Shown: positions 1-9,061 of the stretch, in pieces
Layout of the letters: every line of letters begins with the position of its first letter
Position numbering within the stretch: the first letter of the stretch is position 1
From: Flavobacterium sediminilitoris
GTDB lineage: Bacteria > Bacteroidota > Bacteroidia > Flavobacteriales > Flavobacteriaceae
Direction: 5' to 3'
Assembly: GCF_023008245.1 (NCBI RefSeq)
Contig: NZ_CP090145.1
Coordinates: 3,720,001-3,784,000, forward strand
DNA: 64,000 nt
Notes under the pieces: model-generated
Told to the model about the DNA's origin: nothing
Databases searched by the model: none
The model's input: only the letters and a program-made list of their open reading frames with translations
Program-made: the position numbers and the translations under genes

Positions 1-1
1 T

Positions 2-919
2 GCACCAAAATTATACCCAATGGAAATTTATAATGGTCACCTTTTTTTTGAAAATGGTAATAGTATTTATGTGCCTTGTTCAGGAATGGCTTATGATGGA
101 TGGGGAAATATTGGGTCAACTCATGTGGTAGGAGATGATTTTAAGCCAGTACCCGTTAGATTAGAGGTTACATGGGCTTCTTTCGTTGAAAACAAATTTT
201 ATACAGGGAATTGGGCATTACCCAAGGAAAAAATGACCAAACTTTTTAAAGAAGGAGTGGTAAATTATAATACTAAGAAAAGGAGTAGATATTCCAGAAT
301 TATTGTTGGTTTAGCACCAGGAGGTGTAGCTGTTGTTTGGATGTATGGTGAAGGGAATCAGGTAGAAATAGGTCGTTATCAAGCAAAAGAAACTCAAGTA
401 GCTATGAAAGACTTTGTTCCTAATAACCCGAAAATTTCTCAAGAAGAGTATATGGATCTTAGTAAAGAATTACCCGAAGCTATAGAAAACATCAAACAAA
501 AAGGAGGAATAGAGTTTGGACTTTGGGATACCTATCGTAAAAAGTATAATTGGAGAACCAATATTGATATTCCTAATTATACTTTTGAGAAAATTGCTAT
601 AGAAATGTTTAATGGAGAAAGAGAAACTTTGTTTGATGAACCACTTTTAAAAAACGAATTTAAAGAAAGAGCTATTCCTGATTACTTATCATTTATAATT
701 ACAAATCCAAAAGGAAAACATTATGTGTTTGAGTTTAAGAATATAGACGAAACCGAAATATTCAATTTATTCAAACAAGTAGATGCTACAAAACCGATAG
801 AGATTGTTTTAAAAATGAATGAAGATTTAAGTAATCGCAGGTTAGTTTTCAAACAAGAGGATAAGGAATTTCCTATTACAAAAATAGATTTAGACAACAT
901 GTGGGAATATAAAAAATAA
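2..919 (+). CDS. DUF2931 family protein, copy 1 (5' end outside window)
   Basis: The reading frame is open to the left edge. The codons before the first ATG (position 20) encode the same APKLYP stretch that lies inside copy 2, so the true start and the lipoprotein signal are upstream of the window. The protein matches copy 2 (924-1943) over its whole visible length, including the central LAPGGVAVVWMYGEG and GLWDTYRKKYNWRTNIDIPNY segments. I place it in the DUF2931 lipoprotein family of Bacteroidota; the function is unknown. The last ~165 bases are identical at DNA level to copy 2, which points to recent duplication or gene conversion. Family call is by recognition only. Confidence 0.75.
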   Translation, partial: APKLYPMEIYNGHLFFENGNSIYVPCSGMAYDGWGNIGSTHVVGDDFKPVPVRLEVTWASFVENKFYTGNWALPKEKMTKLFKEGVVNYNTKKRSRYSRIIVGLAPGGVAVVWMYGEGNQVEIGRYQAKETQVAMKDFVPNNPKISQEEYMDLSKELPEAIENIKQKGGIEFGLWDTYRKKYNWRTNIDIPNYTFEKIAIEMFNGERETLFDEPLLKNEFKERAIPDYLSFIITNPKGKHYVFEFKNIDETEIFNLFKQVDATKPIEIVLKMNEDLSNRRLVFKQEDKEFPITKIDLDNMWEYKK

Positions 920-923
920 GATA

Positions 924-1943
924 TTGAGAGTCACAATTATTAAATACCTATTCTTTGTAAGTTTAGTTTTGGCTTCCTGCACAACCACTATGGAAGAAAA
1001 ATTTGAATGGTTGCCCTCAGAAAGCGCACCAAAGTTATACCCAATGAATATTTATAATGGCCATCTTTTTTTTGAAGACGGCAATAGTGTTTATATCCCT
1101 TGCTCAGCCTTAGCTCATAGTGGCTGGGGTAATGATGGGTCAACTCATGTGACAGGAGATGATTTTAAACCAGTACCTGTCAGATTAGAGGTTACATGGG
1201 CTTCTTTCGTTGAAAACAAATTTTATACAGGGAACTGGGCATTACCCAAGGAAAAAATGACAAAGCTCTTTAAAGAAGGAGTGGTAAATTATAGGACTAA
1301 AAAAAAGAAAACATATAATCAAATTATAGTAGGCTTAGCACCAGGAGGCGTTGCCGTTGTTTGGATGTATGGTGAAGGGAATCAAGTAGAAATAGGTCGT
1401 TATCAAGCAAAAGAAACGCAAGTTGCTATGAAAGATTTTGTCCCTGGAAATCCAACAATTTCTCAAGAAGATTTTATGGATTTGACTGAAATTTATCCAG
1501 AAGCTATAGAAAATATCAAACAAAAAGGAGGAATAGAGTTTGGACTTTGGGATACCTATCGTAAAAAGTATAATTGGAGAACCAATATTGATATTCCTAA
1601 TTATACTTTTGAAAATAGTTCTATGGAAATGTTTAATGGAGAGAGAGAAGATTTGTTTGACGAAGCACTTTTAAAAAACGAATTTAAAGAAAGAGCTATT
1701 CCAGATTACTTATCATTTATAATTACAAATCCAAAAGGAAAACATTATGTCTTTGAATTTAAGAATATAGACGAGACTGAAATATTCAATTTATTCAAAC
1801 AAGTAGATGCTACAAAACCGATAGAGATTGTTTTAAAAATGAATGAAGATTTAAGTAATCGCAGGTTAGTTTTCAAACAAGAGGATAAGGAATTTCCTAT
1901 TACAAAAATAGATTTAGACAACATGTGGGAATATAAAAAATAA
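924..1943 (+). CDS. DUF2931 family lipoprotein, copy 2
   Basis: 339 residues. The start is TTG at 924, four bases after the copy 1 stop. It is the only in-frame start that keeps the signal peptide: a short basic N-terminus, a hydrophobic stretch and the lipobox LASC with Cys19. The first ATG lies after the lipobox and would lose it. The product is probably an outer or periplasmic membrane-anchored lipoprotein of unknown function (DUF2931). It is tandem with copy 1 and followed by a decayed third copy. The repeat period is 1024 bases. No promoter separates the copies, so they are likely cotranscribed. Confidence 0.75.
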   Translation: MRVTIIKYLFFVSLVLASCTTTMEEKFEWLPSESAPKLYPMNIYNGHLFFEDGNSVYIPCSALAHSGWGNDGSTHVTGDDFKPVPVRLEVTWASFVENKFYTGNWALPKEKMTKLFKEGVVNYRTKKKKTYNQIIVGLAPGGVAVVWMYGEGNQVEIGRYQAKETQVAMKDFVPGNPTISQEDFMDLTEIYPEAIENIKQKGGIEFGLWDTYRKKYNWRTNIDIPNYTFENSSMEMFNGEREDLFDEALLKNEFKERAIPDYLSFIITNPKGKHYVFEFKNIDETEIFNLFKQVDATKPIEIVLKMNEDLSNRRLVFKQEDKEFPITKIDLDNMWEYKK

Positions 1944-1947
1944 GATA

Positions 1948-2183
1948 TTGAGAGTCACAATTATTAAATACCTATTCTTTGTAAGTTTAGTTTTGGTTTT
2001 CTGTACAACCACTATGGAAGAAAAATTTGAATGGTTGCCATCTGAAAGTGCACCAAAATTATATCCAATGGAAATTTATATTTAAAAGATGGTGGAAGTG
2101 TCTATATTTCAACTTTTGTAGCAGCAATATTGGGCTATAATAGCTTCTTTTTTCTAGAAACTCCACCACCTTCAATGATATAA
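1948..2183 (+). pseudogene. Truncated third DUF2931 copy
   Basis: The sequence repeats the intergenic junction and 5' end of copy 2: TTG start at 1948, same signal region (lipobox-like residues now VFC) and the same MEEKFEWLPSESAPKLYPM. The frame stops at 2083-2085 after 45 codons. Just downstream, in a shifted frame, KDGGSVYIS corresponds to EDGNSVYIP of copy 2. About 15 bases matching the NGHLFF codons are missing, and this deletion explains the frameshift. The remainder runs to a stop at 2181-2183 without further similarity. It is a 5' relic of the tandem array. Confidence 0.7.
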
Positions 2184-2199
2184 ATGACTTACTTAAAAA

Positions 2200-3657
2200 T
2201 TATAATCTACTCAAAAAATTGCTGTATAAATCTTTGTATTGATATCCTGTTTGAAAACGGTTTTTAGACAATTTTTCGTGTTCTACTAATCCCCAAAGAA
2301 TAAATTCTTTTAAAAAATATTTGTCTTCTTTTGAAAATTCAGGTTGGTATTTTTGAATTATATTTTCTAATGGTAGGACAGCATCTAGTGTTTTTTGATA
2401 TTGATCATTTGTAAAATGATCTAATAATTCAAAACCACTTTCTGCAAAGAACCATTCTAATAGTTCAGTATAAGCATTTTTCTCTTCTTCGCGTTCTAAT
2501 TTTTCAATCTTTGGAAAATAGTTTGGAAATAATGTCTTAATGGCATCACCTATTAAATATTGCGCTACTATTGCTGCTCCTTCTTGTTCTCCTTCATATA
2601 CTAATTCTACTTTTCCTGTTATAGCAGGAATAATACCCATAAAATCGGATAAGCGAACGGTTGTTTTATCTTCATCTGCCAATAAAGTTCTTCTTTCTGC
2701 TGTAGAAATCAAATTTTCATAAGCTGTAATACTTAATCGTGCCGAAACTCCGCTTTTTATATCTACATATTCACTTTCTCTTGCTTCAAATACAATTTGT
2801 TCTAAAACATCTTTTGCTAAACTAGGTACATAAACTGTTTCATGTTGGTTTTTATCTAGTTTTATTTCTTGTTCTGTAATTGTTTTGGCAATCTCAATAC
2901 TTTCTGGATAATGTGTTAATATTTGAGAGCCTATTCTATCTTTTAATGGCGTTACAATACTCCCTCTATTAGTATAATCTTCTGGGTTTGCAGTAAATAT
3001 AAACTGAGCATCTATTGGCAATCTTAATTTAAAGCCTCTAATTTGAATGTCTCCTTCTTGTAAGATATTAAACAACGCTACTTGAATGCGTGCTTGCAAA
3101 TCGGGTAATTCATTAATAACAAAAATACAACGATGTGCACGCGGAATCATCCCAAAGTGAATGACACGTTCGTCTGCATAATTTAATTTTAAATTAGCTG
3201 CTTTAATTGGATCCACATCACCTATTAAATCGGCAATAGTTACATCTGGTGTTGCTAATTTTTCATAGAAACGTTCACTTCTGTGTAACCAAGTAATTGG
3301 AGTTTCATCTCCTTTTTCTTTAATTAACTCTTTAGCAAAACGAGAAATTGGATTTAATGGATCATCATTTATTTCCGAACCTTCCACAACTGGAATGTAT
3401 TCATCTAGCAATTCAATCATTTTACGAGCTAGTCTGGTTTTGGCTTGACCACGAAGTCCTAATAAATTAATATTATGACGTGATAAAATGGCTCTTTCTA
3501 ATTCTGGAATTACTGTATTTTCAAATCCGTGAACACCTTCAAAAGTAGTTTCTCCTGATTTTATTTTGTTTCTTAGATTCGTTCGTAATTCGTCTTTTAT
3601 ATTTTTAGATTGGTATCCTGATTTTTTTAATTCGCCTACTGTTTTTATGTTTTTCAT
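2200..3657 (-). CDS. MoxR-type AAA+ ATPase (magnesium-chelatase-like)
   Basis: 485 residues. Walker A is GLRGQAKT (about residues 67-74), Walker B is IFVINELPDL (about 178-187) with the Asn-Glu variant seen in MoxR/BchI-like proteins, and sensor 1 is FTANPED (about 221-227), followed by an LKDRIGSQ arginine-finger region. MoxR ATPases usually act as chaperones with a VWA-domain partner to mature or insert metal into client proteins. Such a partner lies two genes away at 4268-5395 on the same strand, so a working pair is inferred. The client is not evident. Nothing looks truncated. Confidence 0.85.
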   Translation of the reverse strand: MKNIKTVGELKKSGYQSKNIKDELRTNLRNKIKSGETTFEGVHGFENTVIPELERAILSRHNINLLGLRGQAKTRLARKMIELLDEYIPVVEGSEINDDPLNPISRFAKELIKEKGDETPITWLHRSERFYEKLATPDVTIADLIGDVDPIKAANLKLNYADERVIHFGMIPRAHRCIFVINELPDLQARIQVALFNILQEGDIQIRGFKLRLPIDAQFIFTANPEDYTNRGSIVTPLKDRIGSQILTHYPESIEIAKTITEQEIKLDKNQHETVYVPSLAKDVLEQIVFEARESEYVDIKSGVSARLSITAYENLISTAERRTLLADEDKTTVRLSDFMGIIPAITGKVELVYEGEQEGAAIVAQYLIGDAIKTLFPNYFPKIEKLEREEEKNAYTELLEWFFAESGFELLDHFTNDQYQKTLDAVLPLENIIQKYQPEFSKEDKYFLKEFILWGLVEHEKLSKNRFQTGYQYKDLYSNFLSRL

Positions 3658-3676
3658 TATATGATTTTATATTGTA

Positions 3677-4171
3677 TTATTTTTCTTTTTTTATTCTTTG
3701 ATATGCTAATTTATTTTGGATTTCCCTAGTTGCTTTATTGAATACTTCCATTCCTTCTCTATACCCTGTTGGTAATGAACATTCTCCTATATATTGATAC
3801 AATTCTTTAGTTTTCAAATAGTCTTTATTTTTTTCTTGAATACAATTATAACTATCATAGCCATTTTCTAAATAAAAGAAAGTGCCTTCGTTCCCTAATA
3901 TTGTTGCCATTTGTTTCAATCTATCAAATATTTGAGTTCTTACGGCTGTAAAATCAATATTTTCTTTCACATGATGCGTGATTTCTAATGTGATTAAACA
4001 TTCCCAAATAGCATTTAATTCTAAACCTTTAAAGATTGGATAATCTGGAAGTACTGGTTCTGATAACTCAAAACGCCTATTGTAAATTTCCATTTCAAAA
4101 GAAAGAGAATCCTTTTGACAAAAAACTATGTTTGAGAGTAGTATTAAAAAAAATAGAAGAAATTGCTTCAT
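3677..4171 (-). CDS. Exported protein of unknown function
   Basis: 164 residues starting with a clear signal peptide: a hydrophobic stretch after MKQ, ending near VFCQ. The mature part is mostly charged and helical, with a few cysteines, and has no motif I recognise. It sits between the MoxR-type ATPase gene (19 bases downstream) and the VWA gene on the same strand. The ATPase/VWA pair is presumably cytoplasmic, so an exported protein between them is unexpected; it may be only a passenger in the operon. Confidence 0.6.
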   Translation of the reverse strand: MKQFLLFFLILLSNIVFCQKDSLSFEMEIYNRRFELSEPVLPDYPIFKGLELNAIWECLITLEITHHVKENIDFTAVRTQIFDRLKQMATILGNEGTFFYLENGYDSYNCIQEKNKDYLKTKELYQYIGECSLPTGYREGMEVFNKATREIQNKLAYQRIKKEK

Positions 4172-4267
4172 TTAAATGTATTTTTAAAATATATTAAAGT
4201 GTTCTCTATGTTCTCGAATATTTAATATAAACTGACTAATTACTATGGATTAATTATTAATCCTTTT

Positions 4268-5395
4268 TTACCTAATCTTCTTCTTCCTATTATTCTCATA
4301 ATCTTCAAAAATCATTTCGCCGAGTCCTTTTAAACCCGTGTAAAATGCTTTTCCTTGATTGGCTTCGGTAAAATAATTGACAAATTGTTGCAAATAAGGA
4401 TCACGAGCAATCATGAAAGTAGTAATTGGAATGTGCAATTTTCGTGCTTGAGCTGCCTGATTATAGCATTTATCTACAATATATTGGTCTAAACCGTTAC
4501 TATTCATGTAATATTCTCCGTTTTTCTCACGCACACAACTTGGTTTTCCGTCGGTTATCATGAAAATTTGCTTATTGGTATTTCTTTTTCTTCGCAGAAT
4601 ATCCATTGCTAATTGTAATCCTGCAACTGTGTTTGTATGATAAGGTCCAACTTGTAAATAGGGTAAATCTTTTATTTTTATAGTCCAAGCATCGTTACCA
4701 AATACTAAAATATCTAATGTATCTTTTGGATAACGAGTTGTGATGAGTTCGGCTAAAGCCATTGCTACTTTTTTGGCTGGAGTAATTCTATCTTCTCCAT
4801 AGAGAATCATACTGTGTGAAATATCAATCATTAACACTGTACTCATTTGAGATTTATGGTGATTGTCTTCTACAACCAAATCGCGTTCGGTTAGTTTAAA
4901 TTCCCCTACTCCATTGTTAATTTGAGCATTTTTGAGACTTTCTGTAAGTGAAATTTGCTCAACTGAATCACCAAACTGAAATTCTCTCAAATCGCCAGTT
5001 TGTTCGTCTCCTTTTCCTGATTGTTTGGTTTTATGATTTCCCGAACCTGCTTTGTTAAGGTTGCCGAAAATTTGTTCTAAAGCATGCTGACGAATGGCTC
5101 TTTCTGTTTTTGCAGTAATTGCCATTCCTCCAGATCCATCGGGTTTTATTTCATCCTTAATGTATCCTTTTTTCTTTAAATCTTCTATAAAATCATCAAT
5201 AGTATATTCAGGAGTAGTCAATTGGTATTCTACATCTAATTGTCGTAACCAATCTATAGCTTCATCAAAATCGCCTGAAGTGTGCGTAATTAGTTCCTGG
5301 AAAATAGGAAATAATTTTTCAAATGGAGTTTTAAATGGTGCTTCATATTTAGTAAACTGAAACCCACTTGTAATGCTATTCTTTTTCATTGACAT
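4268..5395 (-). CDS. VWA-domain protein, partner of the MoxR-type ATPase
   Basis: 375 residues. The C-terminal half is a von Willebrand factor A domain with the metal-ion-dependent adhesion motif DxSxS as DISHS (about residues 191-195), preceded by VLMI and followed by the expected LDILVFGNDAW and FMITDGKPS strands. The N-terminal ~180 residues are charged and contain a glycine/lysine-rich linker. VWA proteins of this type pair with MoxR or BchI ATPases. The start is ambiguous between two ATGs two codons apart. Predicted cytoplasmic, with no signal peptide. Confidence 0.8.
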   Translation of the reverse strand: MSMKKNSITSGFQFTKYEAPFKTPFEKLFPIFQELITHTSGDFDEAIDWLRQLDVEYQLTTPEYTIDDFIEDLKKKGYIKDEIKPDGSGGMAITAKTERAIRQHALEQIFGNLNKAGSGNHKTKQSGKGDEQTGDLREFQFGDSVEQISLTESLKNAQINNGVGEFKLTERDLVVEDNHHKSQMSTVLMIDISHSMILYGEDRITPAKKVAMALAELITTRYPKDTLDILVFGNDAWTIKIKDLPYLQVGPYHTNTVAGLQLAMDILRRKRNTNKQIFMITDGKPSCVREKNGEYYMNSNGLDQYIVDKCYNQAAQARKLHIPITTFMIARDPYLQQFVNYFTEANQGKAFYTGLKGLGEMIFEDYENNRKKKIR

Positions 5396-5653
5396 AAAGA
5401 TACATAATCTTATAAGTCAATGTAAATAACAAGTATTAATTTTTAGTTAAAGGAATAATCTTTGAGGTAAAATTATTTAAAATACTAGTTAGTTCGAGTT
5501 CTTTTATGTGGCAAAACGAAACTAAACTTTTCGATACGCTTCTCACTCCTATAATAAAAAACAACTCAAAACTAATGAAAAATTTTTATCAAAAACTAAT
5601 TACATCTAACGGATTAAAAAAGCATAATTTGAAGCTGTATCTAAGTAAATTAT

Positions 5654-5875
5654 CTATTCCGCAGAATTTAATTTTACTTGTAAATGTTTTAGAAGAACTT
5701 GATATTTACTTAATTCTACTAGAAACTTGTCATCTTTTGTAGTATCTAATAAATCATCGATTTCATCACTTATTTTGACTAATTTATTATTAGCTGTCTT
5801 AAATTCTTTAACTGCCATAGCATCAATTACGATTTGAATTTCGTTATGAAGGTGTATTAGTTGTTCCTGATTCAT
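5654..5875 (-). CDS. Small helical protein of unknown function
   Basis: 73 residues, acidic and almost entirely amphipathic helix (leucine/isoleucine spacing suggests a coiled coil), with no known motif. Its first 32 bases overlap the 3' end of the small lysine-rich gene at 5844-6011, which fits translational coupling in a leftward operon. It is preferred over the opposing frame at 5506-5742 because its start is coupled to the upstream gene. Confidence 0.5.
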   Translation of the reverse strand: MNQEQLIHLHNEIQIVIDAMAVKEFKTANNKLVKISDEIDDLLDTTKDDKFLVELSKYQVLLKHLQVKLNSAE

Positions 5876-6011
5876 TTGGGTTTAGGTTAAATTTATTGAG
5901 GATGGCTTTCTTTTTTGCTTTTAATGCTGCTTTTGCTTCGTTTTCACGATTTTTTTTGGCATCCACTTTTTTCTTGTGTGCTAATCTATTGTTTTCATTT
6001 CTTCTTCCCAT
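5844..6011 (-). CDS. Small lysine/arginine-rich protein
   Basis: 55 residues. The ATG at 6011 begins two bases after the stop of the upstream gene (6014-6550). The sequence begins MGRRNENNRLAHKKK and is very rich in Lys, Arg, Asn and Ala, with an uncharged tail ending NTPS. Such composition suggests a nucleic-acid or ribosome-associated protein, but no motif supports this. It is supported by the coupled position within a five-gene leftward cluster (7985 to 5654), where neighbouring genes overlap or nearly touch. Confidence 0.5.
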   Translation of the reverse strand: MGRRNENNRLAHKKKVDAKKNRENEAKAALKAKKKAILNKFNLNPNESGTTNTPS

Positions 6012-6013
6012 TC

Positions 6014-6550
6014 TTAGCTGTAATTTTGTTTAATCTTTATGAATGTATCTTCTGTTTGAATTAATTGATTTACTATTTCTTTTCGAAGGTCTTCAATACT
6101 TTCAAATATAAGATATTTTGCCCAGTTTTCTTCTAAAAGTATTTCTCTTATTGTTTGGATTCTTTTTGCTGTTATAGCTGCATTTCTAAGGATGTATTTA
6201 TCATTGTAATTTGGATTTTCTTTATGTTGAAAATGAACTTCTTTTGTTTCCCAATTTACTTCTATATAATATAATTTTTCATGTTCATTATTTGGATAAA
6301 AATCGGTCCAATTTGCATATCCAATTCTTTTAATCTGATTTACTGTTTTGTTTTTCGAATGTAATCTCCATCTACAGTTTGCTGCTCTTCCCCAATGGTT
6401 TGAAACTCTATATACTCCTTCTGCTGTAAAATAATAGGCGCTTCCTGATTTGCTTTTGTAACTCAAATTTAATTTTTCTACTATATTATTTTCAACTTCT
6501 TGAAAAACGCAAAAAGTGTATTTGTGAAAATTGTACTTATTATATTGCAT
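6014..6550 (-). CDS. Hypothetical protein
   Basis: 178 residues if started at the ATG at 6550, which overlaps the upstream stop codon by one base as TAATG, the coupling also seen at 7083. A longer reading from 6577 would overlap the upstream gene by 28 bases and is less likely. The protein is aromatic-rich in its first half (Tyr, Phe, Trp) with the segment GVYRVSNHWGRAANCRWRL, and has no signal peptide or membrane segment. I do not recognise the family. Confidence 0.6.
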   Translation of the reverse strand: MQYNKYNFHKYTFCVFQEVENNIVEKLNLSYKSKSGSAYYFTAEGVYRVSNHWGRAANCRWRLHSKNKTVNQIKRIGYANWTDFYPNNEHEKLYYIEVNWETKEVHFQHKENPNYNDKYILRNAAITAKRIQTIREILLEENWAKYLIFESIEDLRKEIVNQLIQTEDTFIKIKQNYS

Positions 6551-7083
6551 TAAAATTCGCCTAATTTTAGTTGCCAAACATTCTTTTGTGTTGTTCCAAA
6601 GTTTTTTATACTTGGAAAAAAATATACTTTTTGATGTATTTTATATTGTTTGTTTTCTTCATTTTTCACTTGTAAATCATAATGAATAAGGAAGAAATTA
6701 CCGTTTGAATCCATTTCTTTTTTAAAGTTTGATGTTTCAAAATGAGTTGATGTGTTTTTGAACTTTTCTAGGAGTTCTTGCATTGTTTTTTTTACTTCAT
6801 TTCCTTCAACAATGTCGGTTAAAATTAAATTTTGATTTAGAAATATGGCTTCAATGTTTGCTTTTATTTCGTTTTTTACATTCGCATTTGAAGTTTGTGC
6901 ATATAAATTTAGATAACTATAGAAATCTTCTATTTTTTCAACAGCACCATCTTGATAAGCTACTATTGAAGTTTCTGAAAAATTTGCTAGAATGCTGTTT
7001 TTATTGCTTACTATTTTTGCATTACTATTTTGTGATATTGCAAAAAATGGAATACAAAAAAATAGGTATATTATGTTTTTCAT
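6550..7083 (-). CDS. Exported protein of unknown function
   Basis: 177 residues with an N-terminal signal peptide (hydrophobic stretch after MKN, likely cleavage after AISQ). The mature part is alpha/beta in character with repeated charged helices and ends in a VWQLKLGEF strand. No family recognised. It is coupled by TAATG overlaps to both the gene before it (7083-7985) and the gene after it (6014-6550), so the three are probably translated together. Confidence 0.6.
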   Translation of the reverse strand: MKNIIYLFFCIPFFAISQNSNAKIVSNKNSILANFSETSIVAYQDGAVEKIEDFYSYLNLYAQTSNANVKNEIKANIEAIFLNQNLILTDIVEGNEVKKTMQELLEKFKNTSTHFETSNFKKEMDSNGNFFLIHYDLQVKNEENKQYKIHQKVYFFPSIKNFGTTQKNVWQLKLGEF

Positions 7084-7985
7084 TATCGTTTTACTAATCG
7101 GATGAATATAATTTTATTTTCTGTGTTTTTTTTGATTTCCACTATTTGCAATTGTTTCAACGAAGGTGTTGGAATAATTACTTTTTGAGAAAACTCTTCT
7201 TTATTAAAATATTCGGCTCCTAAATTATTTTGTAACATTACTATAACTTCTACATTTTCGTCTAAAATTTTGTCTAACTGTTCTTTTCTTGTTTGCCAGT
7301 CTTTTATATCGCTTTTTATAAAACCATGTAGAATATTTGCATAATCATTTGGTTCTAATACTACTTTTTTAATTTCGGGTGTCTTTTGTAAATCAACTAT
7401 TCTTTCTTCATAAAAAGGACCTTTTACTATTACTTTTGCGTTCTCTTTTACTTCTATCTTAGAGTTTTCAATAGCAATTTCTGTTAAAACAGAATCTTCT
7501 ACTACAAATGCTTTTGTGGTTTGTGAAGAAATAGAATCGTTGCTATACTTTTCGTTTAATTCTATTGTTTTTGTTTTGTTTTCAGATTGTTTTGTTCTCC
7601 AAAAAAGGAATAAAAACAAAACTATAATTGCGAAGCCTAATATCCAATATTTTGTTTTACTTGGAGCCTTGTTTTTCTTTTGAACTTTTTTTGTCTGATT
7701 TAAAAAAACGAATTTATATTCGTTCCAAGTTTCTTTGCCTACATATTGTGAAAAAATATCCAACATGTCTTTTCTTGGCAATTTTTCATTAGTTTCTGGT
7801 TTTAAATGAGTATAAATCCATTTTTCGCTTACACTATTTTTTGTATTTTCCTGAACATCATCAATAAGATTTAAAATATCTTGTGAACTGAAACTTTTCC
7901 AATTTCCATCAAAATACGGATAGCGTTTTTTATAGTGTTCTAAAACACTTTTCTTCAATTCATAAAACACTTCAATATCTGTCAT
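7083..7985 (-). CDS. Single-pass membrane protein of unknown function
   Basis: 300 residues. The N-terminal ~100 residues are cytoplasmic in character and charged. One strong transmembrane segment follows (about residues 112-130, preceded by KKNKAPSKTK, so the N-terminus is inside), and ~170 residues would lie in the periplasm. The layout resembles a membrane-anchored sensor or anti-sigma factor, but I see no domain that proves it. It heads the leftward cluster and is divergent from the SIMPL genes; the 157-base gap between them must hold both promoters. Confidence 0.6.
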   Translation of the reverse strand: MTDIEVFYELKKSVLEHYKKRYPYFDGNWKSFSSQDILNLIDDVQENTKNSVSEKWIYTHLKPETNEKLPRKDMLDIFSQYVGKETWNEYKFVFLNQTKKVQKKNKAPSKTKYWILGFAIIVLFLFLFWRTKQSENKTKTIELNEKYSNDSISSQTTKAFVVEDSVLTEIAIENSKIEVKENAKVIVKGPFYEERIVDLQKTPEIKKVVLEPNDYANILHGFIKSDIKDWQTRKEQLDKILDENVEVIVMLQNNLGAEYFNKEEFSQKVIIPTPSLKQLQIVEIKKNTENKIIFIRLVKR

Positions 7986-8085
7986 AAATCTTTTGTAAAG
8001 CTACTTTTATCTTAAAAATTCATACTGTAAAACTCCTGTAAATGTACTGAAAAAACATTACAATGTATATGCAGTGTGTTTACCA

Positions 8086-8115
8086 TTGCACATTTTAAAA
8101 TGAACAATATGTTTG
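8086..8115 (+). promoter_or_regulatory. Bacteroidota-type promoter for the SIMPL gene pair
   Basis: TTG at 8086-8088, a 19-base spacer, then TATGTTTG at 8108-8115. This fits the TTTG / TAnnTTTG consensus of the primary Bacteroidota sigma factor. It lies 27 bases before the ATG at 8143. Recognised by eye. Confidence 0.55.
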
Positions 8116-8142
8116 CTGCATAAACTTTAAAAAATTATAAAA

Positions 8143-9042
8143 ATGAAAAATTATGTATCGTTTTTGCTTGTTCTTTTAAGTATTACTACACAATCTCAAA
8201 TTAGTGGAAATCGAATTTATGAATCAAATTCTACTTCTCATTATGGTTCTTCTAAGAATAGTTTTAAAAACACAATTAGTATAAATGATAATCTTCTTAC
8301 GGTGTCTATAAAAGTACTTTTAAATAATAAGGCCGATTCTTTTACACTTGTTTTAGGAACTAATGAAGAGGCTGAAACTGTTTCTGAATGTAATACTATA
8401 TTAAATAAAAGAATCAATGGTTTTACTCATGATTTACACAACATGAATATAAAAAAGGAAGATATTTATGTTGATTTTATATCGCAAACAAAAGTATATG
8501 ATTACAACATTGCTGCTACTAAAGCAAATGAGTATCAGAAAGGATATGAAATAAAAAAGAACATTATTATTTCAAGTAAGAACTTAGCCGAAATTGAACG
8601 TATTATTACTCTAGCGTCAAAATATGCTATTTATGATGTTATAAAGGTAGATTATTATAATGATGATATAATGGATATTCATTCTAATTTGTTTGAAGAA
8701 GCCATGAAAATTGCGAAACATAAAAAAGACCTTTACATTAAAACATTTAAAAAGAAAATTATAGGCACTCCAAATGCTTCGGAAGACTTTTTAATCTTTT
8801 TTCCGCAATCTCAATATAAAAAATATCAAGCATTTGAAAGTGCTGAAATAGAAACGTATTATAGAAATTTAAGTCAAAATCAAAATTTCATAAAAAAGTT
8901 GGCTCGAAAAAACACGACTTTCTTTTATGATGGCATTGATACCCATGATTTTGATAAAGTAATTAATATGGCAAAATCAGAAGTTGGAATTCAATATGCG
9001 CTTACTCTAACTGTTTCTTATAAGATTGACACTTCACTATAA
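8143..9042 (+). CDS. SIMPL (DUF541) domain exported protein
   Basis: 299 residues with a signal peptide ending near TQSQ. From about residue 45 it follows the SIMPL/DUF541 pattern also seen in the gene at 14879-15568: an N-terminal strand, a helix with paired Glu/Asn residues, the SQTKVYDYN strand pair and a long lysine-rich helix. It is paralogous to the next gene (9062-10066), with shared segments such as YDYxI and KKNxII. SIMPL proteins are periplasmic or outer-membrane associated; their biochemical role is poorly defined. It likely forms a two-gene operon with the next gene, 19 bases downstream. Confidence 0.65.
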   Translation: MKNYVSFLLVLLSITTQSQISGNRIYESNSTSHYGSSKNSFKNTISINDNLLTVSIKVLLNNKADSFTLVLGTNEEAETVSECNTILNKRINGFTHDLHNMNIKKEDIYVDFISQTKVYDYNIAATKANEYQKGYEIKKNIIISSKNLAEIERIITLASKYAIYDVIKVDYYNDDIMDIHSNLFEEAMKIAKHKKDLYIKTFKKKIIGTPNASEDFLIFFPQSQYKKYQAFESAEIETYYRNLSQNQNFIKKLARKNTTFFYDGIDTHDFDKVINMAKSEVGIQYALTLTVSYKIDTSL

Positions 9043-9061
9043 ATTTAAAAACTGAAATAAA

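Noticed and set aside
4247..4263. GGATTAAT-T-ATTAATCC palindrome as a terminator of the VWA gene
   Set aside because: The T-run is on the wrong side for the leftward gene (A-run precedes the hairpin in its transcript), so support is insufficient.
5506..5742. 78-residue forward frame
   Set aside because: It overlaps the coupled leftward gene at 5654-5875, has low-complexity Leu/Ile content and no supporting context. The frame contains a CGATACGC-type intergenic repeat.
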